DNA of 64,000 bases from Pseudomonas viridiflava. GTDB lineage: Bacteria > Pseudomonadota > Gammaproteobacteria > Pseudomonadales > Pseudomonadaceae. Position numbers and translations under genes: made by a program. Within the stretch, counting starts at the first letter, position 1; each line of letters begins with the position of its first letter. The DNA lies in the NCBI RefSeq assembly GCF_900585905.1, contig NZ_UTVH01000095.1, positions 620,001 to 684,000 on the forward strand, in the 5' to 3' direction. A model generated the notes under the pieces. It had not been told where the DNA came from, did no database searches, and saw only the letters and a list, made by a program, of their open reading frames with translations. Of the stretch, positions 37,550 to 47,600 are shown piece after piece.

Positions 37550-40500
37550 ACGCCTATCAATTGCTGGAGCTGTTTGCCCGTCACTCGGTAACCCTGGAAG
37601 TGGACGGCGACAAGCTGCGCTGCAAGGCACCGCGCAATTTTCTCAGCGAAGACATGTTGCAGGCACTCAAACGCCACAAGCAGGAACTGATTGACTTACT
37701 GGCCGGGCAGGACGGCGCCGCCATTCCTCGACGCACTGGCGAGCGCTCGGCCTGGCCGTTGTCGTTCTCGCAGCGCCAGCTGTGGTTTCTGGACCAGTTG
37801 GAGCCCGGCAACCCGTTCTACAACGTGCCGTGTGCGGTAAGGCTCCAGGGCCAGTTGGACGTGGCGCTGCTGGAGCAAGCGCTGAATCAGCTGATCGCGC
37901 GCCACGAAATGCTGCGCACCACATTCGCTCATGTTGACGGCGAGCCGCGCCAGGTCATCCACGCCCGGATGCCGCTGCGGCTGCAGGTAACCGACTTGCG
38001 CGGCCTGTCGGCGGACCAGTGCGAGCAGCAGGTGCAAGCCAGCCTGACGCGAGAGGCCAAGGCGCCCTTCGACCTGGCCCGTGGGCCACTGCTGCGTGCC
38101 ACGGTACTGCGCGTCGCGGATGACCAATACCTGTGGCTGTACAGCGTGCACCACATCATCGCCGATGGCTGGTCGATGGGTGTCATCCTGCATGAAGTGG
38201 CCAGCCTGTATACCGCCCTGGTGCACGGCGAAGCAGCAGGCCTGCCGCCGTTGCCGGTGCACTATGCCGACTATGCCCTCTGGCAGCGGCAACGCCTGGA
38301 CGGTGAAGTCCTCGACGCCCAGCTCGACTTCTGGCGTGACGCGCTGGCCGATGCGCCTGCATTGTCGACCGTGCCCACCGATCGACCGCGCCCACGGGTG
38401 CAGCGCTACGTCGGGGCGACGTTCAGTTGCAGCCTCGAAAACGCCACGCTGCGTGAGCTCAATGGCCTGGCCCAACAGACACAAGGCACCTTGTTCAACG
38501 TGCTGATGGCGGCGCTGGCGGTGCTGCTCTCGCGCCATGCCGGGCAGCGGGACTTGTGCATCGGCACGCCATTCGCCAACCGTGGCCGTCCGGAGATCGA
38601 GCCGTTGATCGGCCACTTCGTCAACACCCTGGTGATTCGCCACCGGATCGAGCCGGGGCAGACCTTCGCCGAATTGCTGCGCCAGTTACGTGGCCAGATG
38701 CTTGAGGTGCATGCCCATCAGGACGTGCCGTTCGACCGCGTGGTCGAGGCGGTCAACCCGTTGCGCGATACCGGCCACTCACCCTTGTTCCAAGTGATGA
38801 TGGTGTTGCAGAACACCCCTGGGGCAGCGGTCAGCATGCCGGGGCTGAGCCTGGCGCCCCACGGCACCAGCAGCGCCACGGCCAAGTTCGACCTGGCGTT
38901 CGAATGGTGCGAGCGAGGCGGGCGCCTGGAGTTGCTGGTGGAATACAACACCGATCTGTTCGACGCTACGACCATTGAGCGCCTGAGCCGCCATTACCGG
39001 CGCTTGCTGGAGCGGATCGCCGAAGATGCCAAGCAGCCGATTAGCAGCTTGTCTTTGATGGACGATCAGGAGCGGCAGCAAGTGCTGGTGGAGTGGAATC
39101 GCGGCGCCCCCCTGGCGGCCCCCAGCGTCTGCGTGCACCGCCTGTTCGAGGCCCAGGTCGCCCGCGTCCCCGGGGCGTGCGCGGTGGTCTTCGACAACCA
39201 CAGTCTTGAATACGCCGAACTCAACGCCCAGGCCAACCGCCTGGCGCGCCATCTGCGCAGCCTCGGGGTCGGCCCGGACGTGCGCGTGGCGGTGTGCATG
39301 GAGCGCTCGCTGGAGCTGCCCGTGGCGCTGCTGGCCGTGCTCAAGGCCGGCGGCGCCTATGTGCCGCTGGACCCGGATTACCCGATAGGGCGGCTCAGCC
39401 ACATGCTGGGTGACAGCACCCCGGCGGTGCTGCTGACCCAGGCCTCGGCGCGGGGCGTGCTGCGCGATGCGATGCAAGGCAGTGGTTGGGAGGCACCGAT
39501 ACTGGACCTCAAGGAAGATGCCGGGCTGTGGGCGGGGCAACCCGCCGAAGATCTCGACCCCGCCAGCGTCGGCGTCGACCATCTTGCCTACGTGATCTAC
39601 ACCTCGGGCACCACCGGCTTGCCCAAAGGCGTCATGGTCGCCCACTGTGGCTTGAGCAACCTGCTGGCCTGGTGTTCGAGTATCTGTGGCGAGGCGGGGA
39701 CGATGCTGCACAAGATCCCTTTCGGCTTCGACGCCTCGGCCTGGGAGACTTTCTGGCCACTGTCAACCGGCGGCAAGCTGGTCATCGCCCGGCCGGGTGG
39801 CCATCTGGAGCCCGAGTACATGACCAGGCTCGTGCGCGAGCAGCGAGTTACCGCCATGGTGTTCGTCCCGGCCATGCTGCAATTGTTCCTGGACGTGGAG
39901 GGCGTGGATCTATGCCGCGAGCTGACCAATGTCTTCAGCGGCGGCGGCGAGATGTCTCCCGGCCTTGCGCGGCGCTTCCAGCAGCGCTTGCCCCACGCTC
40001 GGCTGCATAACGTCTACGGCCCCACCGAGACCACGGTAATCAACAGTATCTGGACCCTGGAGCCAGGCGCCGAGGTGCCCGCCCTGCAGGTACCGATTGG
40101 CCGACCCATCGCCAATAATCGATTCTATGTGCTGGATGAAAGAGACCAGCCGGTGCTGGCCGGGGTGACCGGGCAGTTGCATATCGGTGGGGTGGGCGTG
40201 GCCCGGGGTTATCTGGGGCTCGCCCAGCTCAGTGCCGAACGCTTCATTGACAATCCCTTTGTGCCCGGCGACCGGCTGTATCGCAGCGGTGACCTGGCCC
40301 GCTACCGGCCCGACGGCCAGTTGCTGTTTCTGGGCCGCAACGACTTTCAGGTCAAGCTGCGCGGCGTGCGCCTGGAACTGGGCGAAATCGAGGCGCGCCT
40401 GGAGGCGTTGCCAGCGATCCGCGCTGCAGTGGTTTTGATGATCGGCGACACCGCGCAGAACCAGCGCCTGGTGGCCTGTTGCGTGGTCGACGGGACCGTG

Positions 40501-41667
40501 GAGCAGGCGATGGTGCATGCGCATCTGGGCGCCACGTTGCCCAGCGGCGTTCTGCCCAGCGCTTACCTGTGGCTGGACAGCCTGCCATTGACGGCCAATG
40601 GCAAGGTTGACCGTGTCGCGCTGGCGACACTTGCCGATCAGGATCTGCTGGACCGTCCAGTCAACTTGAGCAGCCCGCGCGACCATATCGAACTGGCGCT
40701 GTACCAGATATGGAAGAGCTTGCTGCTGGCGCCGCAGATTGGTATCCGCGATAACTTCTTCGACGTTGGCGGCACTTCCATTGCGGCCATCAAAATGGCC
40801 CACCAGATCGGCCAGGCGTTTGCCGTCGAGGTCCCCGTGCGCGTGGTCATTGGCCACCCGACCATCGAAGCTCTGGGCGGCTGGCTGCGCGCTGGCGCCA
40901 ATCCGGCCAATGCGCAGGGCAACCTGATCGAGTTTCGGCGCGGCACCGCCCAAAGCAATGTGGTATGCATCCATCCCGCTGGCGGCACGGCATTCTGCTA
41001 CCTGTCCCTGGCCAAGGTGCTGCCTGAAGAGGTCGGTGTCTACGGCGTGCAGTCGCCAGGCCTTAATCCCGGTGAAACACCCGAGCCGACGGTGGAAACC
41101 ATGGCCGCCGCCTATCTGCGCTTGATCGAGCCACTCTCTGCTCAACCGTTGCTGCTCACCGGTCTGTCGTTCGGTGGCCTGGTGGCCTACGAGATGGCTC
41201 GCCTGCTGGCCGCCGCCGGGCATCGCCAGGTCAGCGTAGTGCTGCTCGATACCCAGGGTGCGGACGATCCCTCCTTTCGCCAGCAAATCGGCACCGTGGA
41301 CATGGCCGAGTTCCGCGACAAGCTGGTGCGTTTCAACGGCATGTATCCGGGCATCGAAGACGCCCAGGTGCAACGTTACTTCAACATCTATAACCATAAT
41401 CGCCTGGCCATGGCCGCCTATGAATGCCCGCCGCGTGCTGGCCGAGTGGTGCTGATTCAGGCCCGCGAGGGCTTCAGCCGCGGGCAGCTGCATGAACTGA
41501 GAGGGTTCTGGCGGCGCCGGGCGGGGAATGGCTATTTGGCCAAACTGGTTCATGGCGGGCACTGGGACATGCTGGAGACTGCCGAGGTGCATCGAGTTTC
41601 CAAGGTGTTGCGCCAGGAGTTGCAACGCTTGGACGGCGCAGGGTTGGCAGTGGAGGAGCACGCATGA
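37546..41667 (+). CDS. NRPS gene 2: docking-C-A-T-TE, substrate unassigned
   Basis: A 1,373-residue single-module synthetase. Residues 1-55 are a TubC-type N-terminal docking domain like the one opening SyfB. Then come an LCL-type condensation domain (HHIIADG near 200), an adenylation domain (YTSGTTG near 685), a carrier domain (GGTS near 1075) and a thioesterase with GLSFGG near 1206, an acidic LLDTQG motif and HGGHWD near the end, giving a plausible Ser-Asp-His triad. The specificity code reads DAWVFGVVI. Its backbone resembles Gln/Glu-type A domains, such as the one at the start of this window, but the polar Q and D are replaced by V and I, so a hydrophobic residue is likelier and I cannot name it. 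It probably takes the Arg-Pro-thiazole chain from gene 1, adds one residue and releases it. Start and stop each overlap the neighbouring gene by four bases. Confidence 0.88.
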   Translation: MNAYQLLELFARHSVTLEVDGDKLRCKAPRNFLSEDMLQALKRHKQELIDLLAGQDGAAIPRRTGERSAWPLSFSQRQLWFLDQLEPGNPFYNVPCAVRLQGQLDVALLEQALNQLIARHEMLRTTFAHVDGEPRQVIHARMPLRLQVTDLRGLSADQCEQQVQASLTREAKAPFDLARGPLLRATVLRVADDQYLWLYSVHHIIADGWSMGVILHEVASLYTALVHGEAAGLPPLPVHYADYALWQRQRLDGEVLDAQLDFWRDALADAPALSTVPTDRPRPRVQRYVGATFSCSLENATLRELNGLAQQTQGTLFNVLMAALAVLLSRHAGQRDLCIGTPFANRGRPEIEPLIGHFVNTLVIRHRIEPGQTFAELLRQLRGQMLEVHAHQDVPFDRVVEAVNPLRDTGHSPLFQVMMVLQNTPGAAVSMPGLSLAPHGTSSATAKFDLAFEWCERGGRLELLVEYNTDLFDATTIERLSRHYRRLLERIAEDAKQPISSLSLMDDQERQQVLVEWNRGAPLAAPSVCVHRLFEAQVARVPGACAVVFDNHSLEYAELNAQANRLARHLRSLGVGPDVRVAVCMERSLELPVALLAVLKAGGAYVPLDPDYPIGRLSHMLGDSTPAVLLTQASARGVLRDAMQGSGWEAPILDLKEDAGLWAGQPAEDLDPASVGVDHLAYVIYTSGTTGLPKGVMVAHCGLSNLLAWCSSICGEAGTMLHKIPFGFDASAWETFWPLSTGGKLVIARPGGHLEPEYMTRLVREQRVTAMVFVPAMLQLFLDVEGVDLCRELTNVFSGGGEMSPGLARRFQQRLPHARLHNVYGPTETTVINSIWTLEPGAEVPALQVPIGRPIANNRFYVLDERDQPVLAGVTGQLHIGGVGVARGYLGLAQLSAERFIDNPFVPGDRLYRSGDLARYRPDGQLLFLGRNDFQVKLRGVRLELGEIEARLEALPAIRAAVVLMIGDTAQNQRLVACCVVDGTVEQAMVHAHLGATLPSGVLPSAYLWLDSLPLTANGKVDRVALATLADQDLLDRPVNLSSPRDHIELALYQIWKSLLLAPQIGIRDNFFDVGGTSIAAIKMAHQIGQAFAVEVPVRVVIGHPTIEALGGWLRAGANPANAQGNLIEFRRGTAQSNVVCIHPAGGTAFCYLSLAKVLPEEVGVYGVQSPGLNPGETPEPTVETMAAAYLRLIEPLSAQPLLLTGLSFGGLVAYEMARLLAAAGHRQVSVVLLDTQGADDPSFRQQIGTVDMAEFRDKLVRFNGMYPGIEDAQVQRYFNIYNHNRLAMAAYECPPRAGRVVLIQAREGFSRGQLHELRGFWRRRAGNGYLAKLVHGGHWDMLETAEVHRVSKVLRQELQRLDGAGLAVEEHA

Positions 41668-44600
41668 TGGACGTCGAACAAACAATCGCAGGGCAACCGT
41701 TGACGTTGCTGGCACGCTTTGCTCAGCAGGCGTGCCGCCATCCCGAGGACCTGGCGATAATCGACCGGCAGGCGCGGCTCAGCTACAGCGAACTGGCCAG
41801 TGCCAGCGAGCGTATCGCTCGCGGTTTGCTGGCGCATGGCGTGCAGCCCGGCCAGTGCGTGGCGCTGAGCATGCCGCGCTGCTGGCAATGGATCGCGTCG
41901 CTGCTTGGCGTGCTGAAAGTCGGCGCCATCGTGGTGCCGTTGGACCGTGCCAGCCCCGTCAGCCGTCGCGACTTGATGCTCGCCGATGGCGGTTGTGTGG
42001 GCGTGCTGAGCCTAGAGGAGGAGGTGGGGCCAGTCGGCTCCGGCTCAGCGTGGCAGGCCAGCGTCGACGCCTTGCTGGATTATTCGGACCAGCCGCCCCA
42101 GGTCCTGGCCGAGAAGGGCGCCGAGGTCAGCCTGCTGTTTTACACCTCCGGCACCACCGGTGTGCCGAAGGCCGTTGAAGTGGGCGAACGTGGCCTGCTG
42201 CGGCTAGCGCAACCGGGCACCTACATCGACATTCATCCCGGTGACCGATTTGCCTGCCTGTCGAACCCGGCTTTCGACGCCTGCAGTTTCGAGCTTTGGG
42301 CGCCGCTGCTCAACGGCGGCTGCTGCGTGATCATCGCCGAGGAGGATGCCCTTGACGCCGAGCGACTCGCAGGCGTGCTGGAGCGGCAACGGGTCGACAC
42401 TCTGTTCATGACGGTCTCGCTGTTCAACGCGGTGAGCGTCGAGTCGCCGCGCTGCTTCGCCAGTCTGCGCCAGGTACTGATCGGGGGCGAGCAAGTCAGC
42501 GCCGCCGCCGTGCGCAACTGGTATGCCACCAACCCGGACAGCGCCTGCCAGCTTTTCAACGTCTATGGCCCCACCGAGTGCAGTACATTTGCCTTGTGTT
42601 ATCCGATCCCCCGGGACTTCAGCGGCGACACGGTGCCAATTGGCTGGCCATTGGCCGAGACCGGCCTGCTGATCCTGGACGAAGGGCAACGCCCTGTGGC
42701 GGATGGGGCCATGGGCGAGCTGTACTTGAGTGGCAGCGGGGTCGCCCGTGGCTATCGCAACCGCCCCGAGCAGACTGCCCACGCCTTCCTCCGCTTGCCC
42801 GGCCTGGATCCGCACGGCGGGCTGCACTACCGCACCGGTGACCTGGTGCGTCGGCACGGCGACGGCCCGGTCGAGTACCTTGGCCGGGTCGACCGCCAGG
42901 TCAAGGTGCGTGGCTTCCGTATCGAGCCCGGTGAGATCGAGCAGCGCCTGCTTGAACATCCGCTGGTGCGCCAAGCCTATGTCTGCGCCAGACGCCATGC
43001 CGCTGAAGACCACCAACTGCTTGCCTACATCGTGCCGACCCAGGGCCTGGAGTATGCGGCGCTCGATACTTATCTAGGCGGGTGTCTGCCGACGTACATG
43101 CGCCCGCACCAGCTGTTTTTGCTGGAGCGCATGCCGCTGACCGCCAATGGCAAGATCGACCGCGACGCGTTGCTGGCCCAGCCGCTGTCAGCCTGGCGGC
43201 CGGCCGCCGACGCTTCTGTGGCTGGCGAGGCGACACCCGCGTTGCGCTGGCTGCTGGCCCAGGCGGCGCTGCTGCTGGGCCACGACGGACTGGGCGGGGC
43301 AGACGACTGGCTTGCCAGCGGCGGTGACTCGCTCAAGGCCATGCGCCTGCGCTCGGCCATGCGCAGCCATTGGCAGCGGGAAATTCCCATGGCCAGCGTG
43401 CTCGGCGAATCCTTCGCCAGCCTGGCCAGCCGTCTGACAGCCGAGCAGTCCGGCGGTCGTCGCTACCCACCCGCACCGCTCGGTCGCAAGGCGCAGCGGG
43501 CACCGGCCAGCGCTGAACAACGGCGCTTGTGGCTGGTGCAACAGCGCACCCCCGAGTCCACCGCCTACAGTGTGCCGCTGATCGTGCGTTTCGCTGCAGG
43601 CGTTAGCGTGTCGGCGCTCGCCGAGGCGCTGCAACAACTGGTGGCGCGGCATGCGGCGTTACGCACGGCGTTCACCCAGGGCGCTGATGGCCTTGAGCAG
43701 GTCATCGCTGAAGAGGGCGCGGCGTGCCGTGTCTTTGCGCACGGTGAGTATCGTGAAGACAACTGGCAGGCCTTCGCTGCGCTGGTGTTCGCCACGCCGT
43801 TCGATTTGTCCATGCCCACGCTGTTCCAAGCCTATTTGCTGCCCTTCGACGATGGCAGTTGCCGACTGCTCCTGAACATGCACCACATCATCGTCGACGG
43901 CTGGTCCATGAACCTGCTGTTCGAGGAACTGACCCGCATGTATGCGCACGCATTGGCGGGGTGGTCATCCGCTGCTGTCGACGCGCCGCTGACGACCCTG
44001 GAATTTGCCCAGTGGCAGGGCCAGTGGAGTGTCGACGCGCATTATCGCGACCAACGTCGCAGCCTAGCCGAGCTGTACCGTCAGCAGGAAGAGCCTTCAC
44101 CCGCCATGCCGGCGCCCCGTTCGCGCAAGCCCGGCGCTGCACTGCATCGGCAGCCCCTGGGCGCCGAACGCATCGAGGCCCTGGAGCGGTTTTGCAGCGA
44201 ACAGCGCCTGACCCGTTTTGAAGTGCTGTTCAGTGTCTTTGCCTGGAGCCTTTACGCCCTCACTGGCAGCCAGCGCCCGCGTATCGCCAGCCCGGTGGCC
44301 AACCGGCCGTTGGGTGAATTCGAGGACAGCATAGGCATGTTTGCCAATACCGTGCTGATTCCTGCCAGCGCGGATGACGACTTGCCATTGGGCGATCAAT
44401 TGCGCCAGCAGACCGCAATCGTGCGCGCGGTGCTGGCCCTGCAGGACGTAGCCCTGGCGGACGTCGTGGAGGACTTGCGGTTGACCTCGGGCATGCCGCT
44501 GTTCGACTTCATGTTCGTGCTGGAGAACACCGATTACCGCGCCCTGGCCACGTCAGCCCTGGCGGGCACCCTGGAATTCGACGGCTTTGCCGACGGAGGT

Positions 44601-47600
44601 CACTTGCAAGCCAAATGCCCACTGACCTTGCTGGTGGTAGGCACAGGCGCGCGGACGGAGTGCTGGTGGGAATACCAGTGCAGCTACTTCGACGCCGAGC
44701 AGGTCAAGGCGGTCAACGCGCTGTTTGCCTGTGGGCTCGACCTGCTGCTGACCCGCCCGGCGGCGACACTGGACGATCTGATCCGGCCTTGGCGCAACAG
44801 CCTCGCGGCAAGCCCTCCAATCAAAGTCAGTGCGCCACCGTTCAGCACACTGGCTGACTGGTTCGAGCATCAGGCGCGCTGCACGCCCGCCGCCACGGCC
44901 TTGGTAAACGGCCAGCGCACAGTGCGCTACGACGAACTCGATGCCCTGGCTGACCACCTGGCTGGCGAATTGACGACACGTTATCCGCTGCCGGACGTAG
45001 AGCAGGGGCCCGCGCATGTCGTGCTGCTCCTGGAACCATCGGTCGAGCACATCGTGGCGCTGTTGGCACTGGCCAAGCTCAACCTGACAGCGGTGCCCCT
45101 GGACCCGGGCTACCCACCGGCCATCCAGCGCCAGGTCGTGGCGCAAGCCCGGCCCCACTGCCTGCTGTTCAGCGCCGACACCGAAGCCGCTGTGCAAGCA
45201 TTGGACGCAAGCGCTTTCAATCAGCACCGTGTCGAACTGGCCAGCGCGCCGACGGACCCAGCCCAGCGCTTCCAGCGCCCCCGGCACTCCGGACAGAGGC
45301 CGCTCTACACGCTGTTCACCTCTGGCTCCACCGGCACGCCGAAAGGGGTTCGGGTCCCGGACATCACCCTGTGCAACCTGTTGCACTGGCAGCGCACCAC
45401 GGGCGAACTGCCCGCTCAGGCAGTGACCTTGCAGTTCTCCATGCTGTCATTCGATGTGTCGCTCCAGGAGATCTTCAGCACCTTGTGTGGCGGTGGCTGT
45501 TACCACCTGATCACTCCACGCTGGCGGCAGGATGCCCAGGCATTGCTGGCGTATCTGCAGGAGGCGCGGATTGAGCGGCTGTTCCTCCCTTATGTAGCCT
45601 TGCAACACATTGCCGAAACGGCAGTGCATTCGGGCATCTACCCAGCGTCACTGCGCGAAGTGGTGACGGCGGGCGAGCAATTGTTGTGTACCGAAGCCCT
45701 GCGAGCGTGGTTCGCCGGGCTGCCCAGAGCGAGCCTGTTCAACCACTACGGGCCCACCGAAACCCACGTCGTCAGCGCCTGGCGATTGCCGTCACTGACC
45801 ACGGAATGGCCACTGCGGGCACCCATCGGCCGGGCAGTGGATAACGCCAGGTTGTTGCTGGTAGACAGCCGGGACCGGCCGGTGCCAGCGGGCAGCCAGG
45901 GCTACCTGCTGGTCGCCGGGCCCATGGTCTCGCCTTGTTATCTCGCGGATCCGACGCTCAACACACAGCGATTCGTGGCGTTGTCGCTGCCAGGGGACGT
46001 GAGCCGTTTGTTCTATCGCACCGGTGACCTGGCCTGGGCCAGCGCTGACGGTTGCCTGCATTACCTGGGCCGCGACGACCAGCAGGTCAAGCTCAGCGGC
46101 CATCGTCTGGAACTGGGGCAGATCGAAGCCGCCTTGATGCAGGCTCCCGAAGTGACCAACGCAGTGGTGACCCTCGACGCCCAAGCGTCGCGGTTGACCG
46201 CTTATGTTCAGTGCGCGGGCGCGACGCCCTCGGCGCAGGCCCTGGACCGCCTGGTCGGCAGCCATTTGCCGGGCCATGTGCGCATGGATGCCTACCGGTG
46301 CCTGGACGCCTGGCCGCGCACGCCGAGCGGCAAGATCGACCGCAAAGCGCTTAACGGTCTTGGCGAGCCACTGGGCCGACCGGCTTCACCCGCGCCTGCA
46401 CTGCCCATGTCGGCCACGGAACAGCAACTGAGCGAGTTGTTCACTGCGGTGTTGGGCCGCCGAATCGAGCCCGATCAAACCTTCTTCGAAGCAGGCGCCA
46501 CCAGCCTCGGCCTGATGCGTCTGCATGCCCGCTACAGCCAGGCGCTGCCTGGCAAGGTCAGCATGGCCGACCTGTTCGAGCACGTTACTATTCGGCGCCT
46601 GGCTGCCCATGTGGCGGCTGGCGAATCCGCTCCGGCCGTCGCCGAGGCTCGCCAGGCAGTCAATGTCAGCGCCGTCACCCGCAACCAACCCATGGCGATC
46701 ATTGGCATGGCCGTCAACGTCGCCGGCGCCAGCGATCTCGGGCAGTTCTGGCAGATGGTGTGCGATGGCGAATGGGGTATCGAGCATTTCGCCGCGACCG
46801 AAGGGCGGGTTGGCGCGCGTAGCCAACTGGCGGGCATGCTGGAATTCGATCCGGAGTACTTCGGCATCAGCCGCCAGGAAGCGCGCTTGATGGACCCTCA
46901 GCAACGGCACTTGCTGATGGCTTGCGTGCAAGCTCTGCAACACGCCGCCATCACGCCCGGCGCCGACGGACCACGCATTGGCCTGATTGCCAGTTGCGGG
47001 GAAACCACCTACTTCCAGCAGATGCTGCGTGAAGCCGCCGAAGGAGATTTGCCCGATGGTTTCCAGATGGCGCTGCACCATGACAAGGACTTCCTGGCCA
47101 CCAAGGCTGCTTATCACCTGGACTTCAACGGCCCCTCGATGAGTGTCCAGGCCGCCTGTGGCAGCTCGCTGATCGCCGTGCACCTGGCCAGCGCGATGCT
47201 GCGCCAGGGTGACAGCGATGTGATGCTGGCCGCGGGTGTGCTGATCGACCCCACGTTGAGCGATGGCTACCGGCATCGTTCCCAGCACATTTTCTCCAGC
47301 GATGGCCTTTGCCGCCCCTTCAGCGACGACGCCAGCGGCACCATCGGCGCCAGTGGTTATGGTGTGGTGGTCCTCAAGCCATTGGACCGCGCCAGCGCCG
47401 ACGGTGACCGTATCTATGGTGTGATCGAAGCCTCGGCGCTCAACAACGACGGCCACGGCAAGATGAGCTACACCGCGCCATCCGTGGCCGGGCAGGGCGC
47501 GGTGATCGCGGACGCATTGGCCAAGGCAGGGGTGACTGGCGCCGACATCGGCTATGTCGAGGCCCATGGCACCGGCACCCTGTTGGGCGACCCGGTTGAA

